From Margaritifera margaritifera (taxonomy: Eukaryota; Mollusca; Bivalvia; Unionida; Margaritiferidae), in contig JAQPZY010001415.1 of the NCBI GenBank assembly GCA_029931535.1, forward strand, positions 1,268,501-1,332,500: a stretch of 64,000 nt of DNA, in the 5' to 3' direction. Below the pieces are notes generated by a model. It saw only the letters and a program-made list of their open reading frames with translations. It made no database searches and was not told where the DNA came from. Every line of letters begins with the position of its first letter. The first letter of the stretch is position 1. Positions 1 to 12,387 of the stretch are shown piece after piece. Both the position numbers and the translations under genes were made by a program.

Positions 1-164
1 ATCACATAGAACTTGGTTTAAGAATAGTACTATGGGTGCAGCTTGTGCCAACATTTTAAAAAATTTTGATCATGATGGGGGGGGGGGGGAGAGGCTAAAG
101 TGGTAGGGGTGATTTACATAAATTTAAAATAAAACTGGAATTGTATGCCTCACGTGTATGAGAA

Positions 165-788
165 ATGTCTACATGTAACTAGCATTGACCCGGGGATCCA
201 TCCTTATCCCAGGGACTTTGTCTTGTATAAGAAACCATGGAGATCCCCACTTACAAAGCATGAAAAGACAAATTTATCCATTTAACTAGCATTTACCCCG
301 CGGGCCATCCCTACCCCTGGGACAGAGTTCCTGGGTCATAAGATAGAAACCATGGAAATCCAGATCCTGTAACCATATATACACTCAATGGGCATGACGA
401 GACAAATGTAAACATGCAACTGACAAATGTACACATGCAGCCAACTTCAACCCCAGGGTCCAACCCCACCGGCGGGGACGTAGCCCGTGGGTTATATCTC
501 GAAACTATTGAGATCCCCATCTTATAACCATCTATGCACTTCGTAGGTAAAAAAAGGACACATTAAGACATGCATCTAACTTTGACCTCAGCGTCCATCC
601 CCACCCCCAGGAACATAGCCCCTGTATCATAACTTGGAAACTATTGAGATTCTCATCCTATAACCATATGTACACTTACTGGGCGTGAATAGACAAATTA
701 ATATATGAAACTTAATTTTACCAGAGACCATCCCTACCCCTGTGGACTTAAATGCATCAATATAACTTGGAAACTTTTGAGATCCCCA

Positions 789-866
<78 letters not shown>

Positions 867-1085
867 TCACTGGGCATGAAAGACACATTAATACATTCAA
901 CTATAATTGCCCCTGGGGTCCATTCTTACCCCAAGGGACTTAGCTCCTGGATAATTGCTTAAAAGTTATCAAGGTCCTCACCCTATAACCACGTACATCT
1001 GACATACTTGCTGGGCATCAAAAGACAAATGCACATACCTAACTTACGTTTGTTTATATGGCAGTCTTTACCCACAGGGTCGGAC
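165..1085. repeat. Diverged tandem repeat, units of about 115-155 bp
   Basis: A phrase set recurs in the same order: a gagatccccat-like string, 'tataaccatatatacactcac', 'tgggcatgaaagacaaat', a 'catccctacccctgggac' block, then 'cttggaaactattgag'. The gagatcc-like anchor is seen near 240, 354, 510, 645, 780 and 972. The last interval is stretched by an (AT)n tract. Units differ by many substitutions and indels, so this is an old array. Open frames across it are incidental. Confidence 0.75.
791..860. repeat. (AT)35 microsatellite
   Basis: Seventy bases of uninterrupted AT dinucleotide sit inside one unit of the diverged repeat, between the 'gagatccccacc' and 'acacactcactgggc' phrases. This shows a secondary expansion within the older array. 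Confidence 0.97.
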
Positions 1086-2208
1086 CGACCCAAAAAATGT
1101 TCAAACTTCGGGTTTTCGGTCAAAACGGGGAAGCGCGGGGATACATGTTTCACAACACACATAATACTAGCTGTTGATGTTGTTTGGTAAAAAAACAAAA
1201 TTTTAAAAGCCTTCTCGTTCATCAAATCAAGCATAAACTAAGACGGGCAACTTAAATTGGATTTTCTACAAAACGGCGAAAAACATTCAATGTACGATAG
1301 ACTAGCGAAGTACGAAAATTTTTATCCAGCACAAATTATTGAGAAGAAAAAAAAAATGAAATGAAAGGAATAGAAAGACTTCTGTAATCATTTTCTTTTG
1401 AAAATATGAAGCATTTATATACTGCCTAGAAAGATCAATTTAGCATCATTGGAAAAGTGGGGGCTATATCATCTATACTTAACTTATAATATCGTTACTA
1501 TACTGTATGGTAGAGAGAAACAGACAAAATTAAAAGATAAACCGAAATAAATTGAAATTGATCATTAATCTAACATTTCCCTGTCATACTCAACGTTTCA
1601 TGGCATCCCTATACCTGTACCCTGAGTATTTCACTGAAAAGCCCTGTTAGCTGGTACACTTCTGTGTTCTTTGTGTCGTCTGCTGATTTACTTCTCACGA
1701 TGAGTTACCTTCCTTGTATTGGAGAACGCCACTTTCACATCGCTGGTGTTAATGCCACGCGAAGAAAACCATACGCATTCATAACTGCATCACACTCAAT
1801 TTAGATTCCATTTACTACGATCTTTTCTCCATAATGAATTTTTTGTGCAGAATGTGAAGATTTTGCCAAACACTAGCATGAAAAATAGGGAATTCTTTGC
1901 TTGCAGTGATGGAACACAAGGCAGATGATGTTATAAGGTAGCACGCAGCAGTCGTCACAATAAACCGATGACGTCACAATAGAGCGCGTTTGAAGCTTTT
2001 GTTTTTTTTAATAAATATTTTTTTTTTTTTTGTATGATTGGATTTCAATCCGTCATAAGAGAATCAAGGTAGGATCCAGTCAATGTGCTATTGTACAAAT
2101 GCGCGGAACCGTTGGTACTAAGGTACCAGGTGTCAAAACAACCTTACGGTAGCGATATATTCTGGAAGTGTTCGAGTTTTGAGGAGCGCGCGTCTTCTAC
2201 TGTACCAC

Positions 2209-2213
<5 letters not shown>
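1086..2213. other. Intergenic, no gene seen
   Basis: AT-rich sequence without a convincing open frame, splice-bounded exon or repeat. Short T-runs occur near 2008-2032. Nothing in it could be assigned. Confidence 0.5.

Positions 2214-2262
<49 letters not shown>
2214..2262. repeat. (CT)n microsatellite
   Basis: About 49 bases of pure CT. It produces a Leu-Ser poly-dipeptide frame that is not a gene. Confidence 0.97.
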
Positions 2263-2264
<2 letters not shown>

Positions 2265-2914
2265 AACAGATACATATAAACAAATATCTCATTTGCCTGC
2301 CTACTGAGCGTACATATGTTTAACTAAAATGACCACATCGTGTGCGAAAATATTGATTACACAGATTATTCATACTGTAGTTAAATGCTAAGTGTAATAA
2401 GGAATTTGAAAGTGCCAATGGCTTCGCAAAACCTTCTTAGTATCTCAGCTCGGGAATAACATGGCAAATAGTGTTAAGAAAAACGATTTTGAAGATAGAG
2501 GAAACTCGCTATAATTCATGAATATCTTTGCACTTACCCTGCCCCTCAAGGGATTTTAAGCATCTAGTGGATAGGCAGAACAATCGTCATTTATATACCA
2601 AAATATTCTAGAAAAGTCTTAAACTAAGTTGCAGTTGCAATGATTTTTTTGTGATGAGTTCTGACTAATGTTTTCAGATAGTAAGACTTCGCCTATACCA
2701 AATGCTCTTGACTGAATTCTGCCCCACCCCCACCCCCGCCTAGATACACTTTCGATGCAGCACTAATGCACGATTAACTTAAATTATGAATTTAAAAAAG
2801 CAATTTATGATATCATAAATTCAACACTATTCGTGTTATCATAAGAATTTAATGTATAATAAATAGACCATATATTGGATTATCCAGGACTTGGATGACT
2901 GGATTTCCTTGAGG

Positions 2915-3410
2915 TATGAATGATAGATCATGTAAGAAATTTTCTTTGAGGATCACATTGTTATACCCCGTAACTGTATGAATGATAGATCATGTAAGAA
3001 ATTTTCTTTGAGGATCACATTGTTATACCCCGTAACTGTATGAATGATAGATCATGTAAGAAATTTTCTTTGAGGATCACATTGTTATACCCCGTAACTG
3101 TATGAATGATAGATCATGTAAGAAATTTTCTTTGAGGATCACATTGTTATACCCCGTAACTGTATGAATGATAGATCATGTAAGAAATTTTCTTTGAGGA
3201 TCACATTGTTATACCACGTAACTGTATGAATGATAGATCATGTAAGAAATTTTCTTTGAGGATCACATTGTTATACCCCGTAACTGTATGAATGATAGAT
3301 CATGTAAGAAATTTTCTTTGAGGATCACATTGTTATACCCCGTAACTGTATGAATGATAGATCATGTAAGAAATTTTCTTTGAGGATCACATTGTTATAC
3401 CCCGTAACTG
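2915..3410. repeat. 62-bp minisatellite, 8 near-identical units
   Basis: Units beginning 'tatgaatgatagatcatgta' start at 2915, 2977, 3039, 3101, 3163, 3225, 3287 and 3349, exactly 62 bp apart. The only clear difference between units is a c-to-a change near 3215. Such uniformity implies recent expansion or active homogenisation. Every unit carries 'ataccccgtaac' and 'tttgaggatcac'. The array has no coding potential. Confidence 0.97.
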
Positions 3411-5734
3411 CACATAAATATGAATAGAATGAGACTTTTAGGTGTCTTGCTTCATTTTTTAAAAAACATAAAACAGAAATGTTCATTCAGGAAACATGTC
3501 GTTTCCAAACTATTAAACACTTGACTTGAAATTGAAGTTAAAAGACAAGCTTTTTTATACCCTGCTTCTTGTACAATTGTAGATGCCTTGTGCTGTAATT
3601 GTGTAATAGTATCCTGTTTAATCTATACAATATGTTTATAAGTAATTTGTACATCTTATTTTTTTTTACACATTAAGTGTTCCTTTTTCCTACTTAGTTT
3701 GACAACTTAACTTAATTGTAAAATGTACTTTTTTCCTTAATATATCTTCGCCAGAATGAGAATTTTGAAGACACGTATTGTGATTATGTTTGTATTTATT
3801 ATGATGCGAACACTTTCGTTTACCTAGTTCAGTTGTACTGTTCTATGTTTGAATTTTTCATGAACTCAGTGACCAGATGGTCTAAAGCGAAATAAAAATG
3901 ATATTTATAAATGCTACTTCTCTGTGTGAAACCATTAAAGCGGCTCATGGCATCTTAGAAATACTAGGCCAGGGATGCACAACTCAAATGACTACATGGG
4001 TCAGAATCGACCTTAATTGGAACGAACGGGCTGCACTGCAAAAGTGTTCTGTCTATAATAAAAAGATAAATACACATGCGTAAAGTAAGGACACGGACCT
4101 CACAAAATGTGTAGGCGGGCCGCATGTTGTGCACACGTTGCTATGCACAATAGATGAAATTATGTAAGGATACAAACGTTGCCCACGACAAGATGCTCTA
4201 GTGACCAATAAACATGTATCCAATGACACCTCGTAAACAAAGAAAAAGGGGGTGGGGTAAACTACGCCACTGTCATTCATTCGAATCACTGCGAATCACT
4301 GAATCTAATGCAACAAATGAAAAGCAAACTCCCGATACAAAATAGTATTGTGTTCCTGCCGAATACACCCGTAAAAATGGAACTCTACCGTTGGCTTGAT
4401 AGTCCATGTAGAAACTGTTATAACCCACCCACCCCTCAATAGTATCGCCATTGAACATTGTTCCAATACTTCATAAATAATACAAAATACTAAAATATGG
4501 TAATTTTATTATAAGTTGAAACAAAACTTAAAATAATACTGATAATGAAAGTCCCACATAGCTGAGATCAAATACAGAATCAATTAACACATTTTTAATA
4601 AGTTTTTATTAAACTAACTGGACCCATTTTTTTAAATATTTAATATGAGATATCTCAAACAATAATTAGTATAGTTATTGGCATTAACTTGAATATAATT
4701 CTCTTTTGCATCCATCTGCATAATTCAGATCATTGTTGTCAAAGGGCATTGATGTAGGCCTATCCCGTCTCCATTTTAGCAAATAGCTTGTTATACATGA
4801 CTTATCTATCACATACCGTTTTCTATTTCCAGAGTCCCAGATTGGACCAAGTTACAAACAACATCGTGTGCTCCTGCTGTAGCCATGGTTTCGTTCTAAC
4901 AGACTGTGTGGTTCAAGGAGTATTGACTCTAAGTGAATGAACTGTCTACCTAGCACAGTAATGACGTGAGGACTGGGCTGCAAAAGATAGAGAACAAACT
5001 TCCAGCTAGAATCCATGTCATGTACATAACTACTATTCAGTTTATAAATTATTCCAGAGATATCAGCTTGTTTGCAAAAAGAAAAAAATATATCTCAAAG
5101 GTCGCAAGTAAACATGTCCCATCAGGCACTTAAAAGTATGTATTGAATGTGTGCAGCTGCAAATAGACACACCGTGTACAATTGCTTTACACTCAAACGG
5201 GAAAAGAGTATTCAGGTAGCATTAATAATGCAATAACATCATTAACCTTCTAAGTAATTAATCCAATGCAGTGCCATCTACTGAGAAAAAAATAAAAGAT
5301 TGAGAAATATAGAAATACATGAGCATGTTAAACATGGGTATAACACATTTGATTTTAGCTCGACGGGTAAGGAAAATTATGATATCGCCATGCATCCGTC
5401 ATCTGTTGTGAGTTGTCCGTTGTCATTTTATCAACGTTTTATTGGGATGAATCTAGGGGCTTCATTTATGAATAGATTTTGATTAAGCTCGGTGTATAAG
5501 CTTGTATCATTGATGTCTCGGATGAGTTCGATTATGAGTGGCATCTGCGCATATTGTCGAGGCGTTCTGGTATGTGATTCGTTGAGCACATGAACACAGA
5601 GGCTTTATTTTTCAGGGCGGTGAGAAGAGAAAGAACTTTCTGGACATAGGCAATCTTTACCTGAAATTCAGCACAGTTGCAAAATAGTTCTTTATATAAT
5701 CAATTTGATTTGTCGTAAATACCTTTCTTTTTTT
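3411..5734. other. Intergenic, no gene seen
   Basis: AT-rich sequence. Short frames at 3898-4083, 4053-4289 and 5300-5482 have no recognisable motif and no supporting splice context. A (CT)n run follows at about 5735-5756. Confidence 0.5.
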
Positions 5735-5884
5735 TTCTCTCTCTCTCTCTCTCTCTGAGAATGTCTACACATATTGTACACTGTATTTATTGTAAGATAG
5801 TGAGCCCAAGGTTCCTAAACCCTGGCATTTTGCCCTTTTTATCAGGATATGGATGGATATTATTTTTTTTTAAAAAAATTCAAG

Positions 5885-6480
5885 ATCATTGCCTTTGACC
5901 TTTGATCTTTAGAGATCAGACTCAAAAGGGAGCTGCCCTTCCTCAGGTGTAATGCAACAATAAAGATGATAAAAATGGGTGCGGGAAACTCGAGGAAAGG
6001 GCACTTGTCAAGTGGAACCCAGGATAATGTTGGCCTAAATTTAGTAAGGATATGCCTCTGTTCAAGTGTAGACTACCTATGAAGTTTGATGAAAATTGGA
6101 TCCAGGAAACATAACCTATGGATAGGAAAAACAACACAATTACAATGTCAAATCCGTGGACCTTGACCTTTGACGACCTGGCCAGAGAATCAATAGGGAG
6201 ATGCCTCTGGCCAAGTGTAGACTACATATGACGTTTGATGACATTTGGATTTTAAGAAACATAACTTTACAACAACACAAAAACTAAATAAATATAATGT
6301 AAGATTCAGTGATCTTAATCTTTAACCTCTCTGTCTCAGAATGAATATGCAATTGCCCCTGCCCAAGTGTAGTCTACATATGACGTGTGAAGTAAGTTAA
6401 GATAAAGACACTAGACTTACACAGAAAGGAAAACCACATTGTCATCTCCAGTGATCTAGTTCTTTGAACCTTGCATCCCC
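5885..6480. repeat. Diverged repeat with TTTGACC-like phrases (about 3 units)
   Basis: Three successive blocks share the order: 'cctttgacctttgatc' or a variant, then 'caatagggag', then 'tgcctctggccaagtgtaga', then 'ctacatatgacgtttgatga', then 'ggaaacataac'. Blocks begin near 5890, 6160 and 6310. I recognise this phrase combination as a dispersed repeat seen in mollusc genomes, but this rests on memory rather than a search. It contains AGGTCA-type half-sites by composition. Short frames here are not genes. Confidence 0.65.
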
Positions 6481-6720
6481 CCGACATACACACACATCAC
6501 GTACACACACACAGACACACAGACGCAGCACTGTTTCAAGCCTAAATGAAAACTTGGCCTAAATAATATGCTTGGGCACAAAGTGATATTTAGGTGCCTT
6601 TAAATAGTTTGAATAAGTTTTAATTTTTCAGAATTACAGTGATAGGTATGGAAGCCGGTACATTGTTGTTGAATCGAATGGTTTGATAGACTGCAATCAG
6701 GTATTCTTGGGCTGGTTATA

Positions 6721-6972
6721 TATAGAAAAAGAAAATAAACTTGTCTAAAATAATTTAACTAAATTTCTATTGATTTTAGTGTTATGTATAGAAAAAGAAA
6801 ATAAACTTGTCTAAAATAATTTAATTAAATTTCTATTGATTGTAGTGTTACGTATAGAAAAAGAAAATAAACTTGTCTAAAATAATTTAACTAAATTTCT
6901 ATTTATTGTAGTGTTATGTATAGAAAAAAAGCTTGTCTAAAAAAATTTAATTAAATTTCTATTGATTGTTGT
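6721..6972. repeat. 66-bp tandem repeat, about 3.8 units
   Basis: Units beginning 'tatagaaaaagaaaataaac' start at 6721, 6787, 6853 and 6919. The last unit carries an internal deletion. Sequence is mostly A/T with no coding value. Confidence 0.93.
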
Positions 6973-7004
6973 GTAGAACTTAGTCTTAATCAACCGACTG
7001 ACTG

Positions 7005-7243
7005 ATACACATCAATTAATTGTTATCAAGTTTGGACACTTCTTATACACATCAGTTAATTGCTATCAAATTTGGACACTTCTTATATACATGAATTCAT
7101 TGTTATCAAGTTTGGACACTTCTTATACACTTAATTAATTGTTATCAAGTTTGGACACTTCTTATACACTTAATTAATTGTTATCAAGTTTGGACACTTC
7201 TTATACACATCAATCAATTGTTATCAAGTTTGGACACTTCTTA
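7005..7243. repeat. About 40-bp tandem repeat, 6 units
   Basis: Units 'atacacatcaattaattg' followed by 'ttatcaagtttggacacttc' repeat six times with small indels. It follows the 66-bp array almost directly, so two unrelated minisatellites lie side by side. Confidence 0.93.
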
Positions 7244-7423
7244 AATATAAACTGCAAACAAAAAATGATTTTTTTAAAAAAAAAATATGCCTCTTTAACA
7301 ATTGTTTAATAGATTGTCTCTTTATATGAGTAGTACAGTACCTGTGACTAGAGGCCCTTGAAGATATAACAAATATGAAAACTGCTTTTTCTGGCGATTT
7401 TTTTGTTTGTTGGATAAATGAAA

Positions 7424-7835
7424 AATAAATACTTTTTGAATAATACGTGTCTTCATCAAATAAATATGTCTATACATAAGATATATTTATTACCGACTTA
7501 TACTGGCCTCCCTGAAAAAAATAATACTATTTATTTATTTCCAAATTAGTATATACGGCTTTTTCATTTATATTTTCCCACCATATTTCATATTTAACCA
7601 ATAATGCGTTAAAAGTAGAGGAAGAAAAAAACCCTAAATACTTTTTGAATGATACGTGTCTTCATCAAATATATATGTCTATACATATGATATATTTATT
7701 ACTGACTTTTTACTCCCCTTCCTCAAAAAAATAATACTATTGATTTATTTCAAATTAGTATATACTGCTTTTTCATTCATATTTTCACACCATATTTCAT
7801 ATTTAACCAATAATGCCTTAAAAGTATAAGAAGAA
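7424..7835. repeat. About 209-bp direct duplication
   Basis: Two copies (about 7424-7632 and 7633-7835) share 'actttttgaat', 'atacgtgtcttcatcaaat', 'aataatactatt', 'caaattagtatata' and 'tttcatatttaaccaataat' in order. A handful of substitutions separate them. Confidence 0.9.
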
Positions 7836-8059
7836 AAAAGCTTAAACTGAACATTTCAAGCTTTTCTCGAAAATTATTATTATTTTTCTCCATATTTCTA
7901 GTTTTATTATTCTTTTATCTGTGACATCAATAATCGAAATATCGAGTTTTGAAAACTCGACATCTCGAGATTTTTTTTAAATTTTCGAGTTTCTTTTATT
8001 TTTTTCTTTTTATGTGACCTTAACAGGCTTCCGTAATATAGAGTTATGTTTGAGTTGAT

Positions 8060-8235
8060 GTTTTAAGGCATACCAACATAAGTAGGTTATTTAGTACCGA
8101 GGCAATTGGGGCCAAGAACCTTGCCCATTGATACACCACGGCACCCGAACCAAGCTGATCCAATTGATAAGATTCGAACCCGCACCCTTTTGGAAGCAGG
8201 TCCGGCACTGAGCCACTGAACCACCCCAGCTTTTC
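8060..8235 (-). mobile_element. tRNA-derived SINE, possibly tRNA-Gly-like head
   Basis: On the minus strand a tRNA-like head reads 'ggtggttcagtggctcagtg' (A-box region), an anticodon-arm-like 'ctgcttccaaaag', and a B box 'gggttcgaatc'. Downstream on the same strand lies 'ggtgtatcaatgggcaaggt', a core also found next to other tRNA-like heads in this window. Pol III promoter geometry with a non-tRNA body is the definition of a SINE. The Gly(TCC)-like assignment is tentative. It is not a functional tRNA because the stems do not close well. Confidence 0.7.
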
Positions 8236-9012
8236 AGAATGTCAAGAGCCTAAGACGCGCCCTAAAGTAGATTTTTACAGGTGTATTGGAAACCGATTTA
8301 ATAATTCTTGCGATAGACTTATTGTAATGAATATCAATACTTTTATGCTTAAAGAAATTACACTTTTGAAAAATATTTGTAGAGAATATTTAAAATCCCA
8401 TCGAAAGAGAGTAAAACTGTTCTAATGAATATGATGAAAAATTGAATCCGTTCGATAAAATAAGATAAATTCTTTTATGGATGATACATTGTGAGTAGAT
8501 GAAAGTCGGTTAAAGAACGTACATTACTATTGGAAACAAAACTATATCTCCCTGACCTCCAAATGAAATGCGGCTCCTGAGAGCGTGATTTCGTCATGTT
8601 GTAAAGGTTAATACCATGCTTGATTCAATGCAATATATTCTTGACGGAGACCTTTAACCAACTCGTGACATCTTCTGTATAGAGATGGATAGTAAAGCCA
8701 GGAAGGAAAAATTAAAATTCGGACATCAAAGAAAAGGACTTAAATTAATATAAAAGTAGTAACAAAGTCTAAGAAATGAAACGTCCCGGTACGAAACCAC
8801 ATAAGACGAAACGACCCTGGAACGAACTGAATTTGGCACGAAACGTCACGTTAACATAATATAGCATCTTTACTTTAGGTTTTACACATCATTGGAAAGT
8901 TTGCATTGGATTTATATTAAAAGAAAGTTTTCACGGTACAAATTCTATATAATGAACCACAATCTCTTTTAGTGAAATATACATACCTCAAAAACATCAA
9001 CTATAATATTCG
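8236..9012. other. Intergenic, no gene seen
   Basis: No frame, exon or repeat could be supported. A short motif family around 'acgaaacg' recurs near 8775-8850 but is too degenerate to call. Confidence 0.45.
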
Positions 9013-9873
9013 CTTATCCTTGCATATTATTGCATACCTAAATTCCTCGCTCTGTATTCTTGAAATCTTTTAAACAAAACTCAAACTCAAGCTCAAAATC
9101 AGAAAACATAAATGTATTATAACTTTGATTTAAATGAAGTTAGATTAGTATAACTTGCAGGATCTTCTAAACTTCGATTCCTCTATTAGCCTGCTAAATT
9201 TCGATTACGTTGATTTCCTCCACGTATAATATCTGAGTTTGTTGTTTTGACCTTATTCTTGCGTCTCTTGCATAACAAGTTTGGAAAACACGGGGATTAG
9301 TCTTCTTTGCCTCTCTGTGGTTTATTTATTATCAGAAAAAAAAACATTTTGATTTAGATTTTACAAGGAGTCTAAGTCTGATCAACATAATATAATGAAA
9401 TAAGTACTATTATCTTAATACATGTAGTTATATCAACCTAAGGTTGACATATTTGCCATGCGACAAAGAAATGCGACAGTTCAAAACTCTATAAATTGTT
9501 TAATTGAGAAACGAAATACATAATTTATATCACTTGAGAGATAAATACTGTACATGAAGGATCCAGTTATAATCTTTCACGTGCAAGTAGTATTGGTTTC
9601 CAGGAAGAATGTGCATTTGAATTCTGATAATAACTAAACAGGTCCAAACCTCCTTTCTAATGTGCAGAGTGCAAAACATGATCGATATCCAACCCGACAC
9701 CCATTTTGTGGTGTCGACGCTACAAAAACATTCTTAATTGCGTGGACGAAGCTTTAGAACTTGTCCAGGAAAAAATGTTAGTCTTCATTTTCGACAGCAT
9801 GATTACGCCTTTAAACTTAAAACCCATGCAAAATGAGGTGTTAAGTAGTACATATCACTTTTGTTTTATTACT

Positions 9874-9875
<2 letters not shown>

Positions 9876-9907
<32 letters not shown>
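9876..9907. repeat. (GA)n in left arm of the inverted repeat
   Basis: Pure GA run at the position mirrored by the longer (CT)n at 11594-11657 in the right arm, so the ancestral tract predates the inversion and has since changed length. Confidence 0.95.
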
Positions 9908-9911
<4 letters not shown>

Positions 9912-10235
9912 AGACAGAGTCATTCGATGGACATACTGAAGTGTGCTTCTATGATTAGAGGGGCGTGAAATTTACTTATGATTATGTACTGTGACAAGTG
10001 TCGTAGCTTTTTCAGGACTGTTGGAAAGCTGAAATACCGATATTTATCAAAGATACATATTTTATCCAAAGAGACTTATATGTATTTTATTCAAGCACCT
10101 ATACGTAAATATTATGGCAAATACTGCTGGTTCAATTTAGCGTTTGTCGAAGATATATATTCCCTATTAGATAAAGGGGCGTCATGCCAACTAAAGGATT
10201 AGCGTTGTAATAAAGATGGGGTTGTTTTTGCTGTT

Positions 10236-10385
10236 GTTGCTTTTAACGGCACTTTTAGCACATTATTACACATTATTGGCTATATCATGCCCGGGAAATG
10301 GGAGCTAAATGCCTTTCCCAAGGACACACCGAGGCTGGTTTGGGTGGGTATCGAGGATTTGATATAGCCAAAAATGTGCTAACAG
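10236..10385 (+). mobile_element. SINE-related or MITE-like segment in left arm
   Basis: The sequence starts 'ttttaacggcacttttagca', contains 'gggagctaaatgcctttccc' and 'acaccgaggctgg' (the core shared with the SINEs at 26045 and 46556), and ends with 'gatatagcc' and 'gtgctaacagtgcc'. Those ends are inverted copies of 'ggctatatc' and 'ggcacttttagcac' at its start. The tRNA-like head seen in the other SINEs is missing here. It is mirrored at 11133-11275 in the right arm. Confidence 0.55.
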
Positions 10386-11132
10386 TGCCTTTAAAACAAA
10401 ACAAAAACAACAAAAAGAAAATAACACAAAAAACATCGTCATTACTAGTATCTAGTGTTCGTCATATTCAAAAGGTTCGTAAAATGAACAAGACAAAAAA
10501 TACCCTTCCGGTATTCGAACCTTGTTCATCAGTGTGGGTGCTGGACTCTTTACCAAAGTTTAGGTTCAACTGATACATTGGCCTACACTGTCTAGCTTGA
10601 AGGTGACGCGTAGTTCTGTTCAACAATCCCTTTTTTAAACTGACCATTGTAATATTTTTCCCTAAATGTTAAATTTTGTTTTCAGTTTTGGAGAAAGTGA
10701 AACAGAGTACATACGTTTCCTATGCGGCAGACACAGTGTATACTTTATATTACATTTGAAAAAAATCCTTTTCTAGTGTACTCCACTGTAGTACCGTACA
10801 GTGCAGGCCTTTTTTCAAATGTAATATAAAGTATATAATGTGTCTGCCGCATAGGAAATGTGTATACACTACTTCATTTACTCCAAAACTATGAAAACAA
10901 AATTTAGAATTTAGGGAAAAATATTACATTGGTCAGTTTTAAAAAAGGGATTGTTACACGTCAACTTCAAGCTATACAGTGTAGGCCAATATATCAGTTG
11001 AAGCTAAACTTTGGTAAAGCGCTCGACAGCCACACGGTAGAACCAAGTTCGAATTTCGGACGGGTATTTTTTTGTTTGTATTTTACTAACCTTTAAAATG
11101 TGACAAATATTAGATAATAGTAATAAAGAACT

Positions 11133-11275
11133 TTTTAACAGCACTTTTAGCACATTATTGGCTATATCGAACCCGCGATTTTCGCCGATACCAGCTTCGA
11201 TGTGTCCTTGGAAAAGGCATTTAGCTTATTTTTCCCGGGCATGATATAGCCAATAATGTGTTAAAAGGGCCATTG
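11133..11275 (-). mobile_element. Mirror copy of SINE-related segment in right arm
   Basis: Reverse-complement counterpart of 10236-10385, with terminal inverted phrases 'cacattattggctatatc' and 'gatatagccaataatgtg'. It retains 'aaaaggcatttagct' from the core. Confidence 0.55.
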
Positions 11276-11593
11276 AAAGCAACAACAGCATAAACAACTC
11301 CATCCTTATTACAAGGCTAATCCTTTACCTGGCATGACGCCGCTGAATCTAATAAGGAATATATATCTTCTACAAACATTACATTTAACCTGCATTATCT
11401 GCCATAATATTTACGTGTAGGTGCATGAATAAAATGCATGTACCTCTGTTTGGATAAAATATGTATCTTTTAAAAATATCGGTATTACAGCTTTCCACCA
11501 GTTCTGAATAAAGCTACAATATTTGTTACAGTACATAATCATAAGTAAATTTCATGCCCCTCTAATCATAGAGCCGCAATTCTGTATATCCTG

Positions 11594-11600
11594 TCTCTCT

Positions 11601-11657
<57 letters not shown>
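11594..11657. repeat. (CT)n in right arm of the inverted repeat
   Basis: Nearly pure CT run of about 64 bases, mirroring the shorter GA run at 9876-9907. Confidence 0.95.
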
Positions 11658-11660
<3 letters not shown>

Positions 11661-12387
11661 AGTAATAAAGCAAACGAGTTATGTGGTATTTAACATTTCA
11701 TTTTGCAAGGGTTTTAAGTTTAAAGTTGTAATCATGCTGTCGAAAATGAAGACTAAGATTTTTCCTGGACACGTTCTAAAGCTTCTTCCACACAATTCAG
11801 AAGTTTTGGGTAGCGTCCACGCCATAAAATGGGTGTGCACCTTCTTCCTGGAAACCAACACTACTTGCAGGTGCTAGATTACAAGTGGATATATATTACG
11901 TATTTCGGTTCTCAAATCAAATATTATTAGATTACTTTGTCGCATGGCAAGTATGTCAACCTGGGCTTGATAAAACTACATGTATTGGGACACTAGTACT
12001 TGTTTCATTTTATTTTATTGATCACACTTAGAGTCCTTGTAATGTTTCCACATTAAACCTAAATCAAAATGGCTTGTTTTTTTTCTGATAAGATACAGAC
12101 TACAGAGAGGTAAAAAAGAAACTCAAGAATAAGCTCAAAACACCAAAACTCAGATATTACACGTGGAGGAAATCATCGTAATCGAAATTTAGCAGCCTAA
12201 TAGAGGAATCGAAGTTTAGAAGATCCTGAAAGTTATATTAATCGAAGTTCATCTTAATCAAAGTTATAATACATCTAAGTTTTCTAATTTTGACCTTGAG
12301 TTTGAGTTTTGTTTAATACGTTTCAAGAATACGGGGCCAGGAATTTAAATATGCAATACTTGCAATCATCTTTTAGCAAGGTAGTAT

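Larger units (their letters stand above)
9013..12387. repeat. Giant inverted repeat, arms of about 1.6-1.75 kb
   Basis: The left arm (about 9013-10768) is the reverse complement of the right arm (about 10807-12387). Matching landmarks run inward: 'aaacaaaactcaaactcaag' near 9075 versus its complement near 12300; 'tctaaacttcgattcctcta' near 9168 versus 12210; 'tgccatgcgacaaag' near 9454 versus 11940; 'tattacatttgaaaaaa' near 10750 versus 10815. Arms are clearly diverged: a (GA)n tract of about 32 bases on the left faces a (CT)n tract of about 64 on the right, and there are indels. A spacer of about 38 bp would be the loop. No transposase or other gene is visible. It could be a foldback element, an inverted duplication, or a source of hairpin RNA. 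Confidence 0.9.

Noticed and set aside
2915..3410. CRISPR-like array
   Set aside because: Direct tandem repeats without unique spacers, in a eukaryotic genome.
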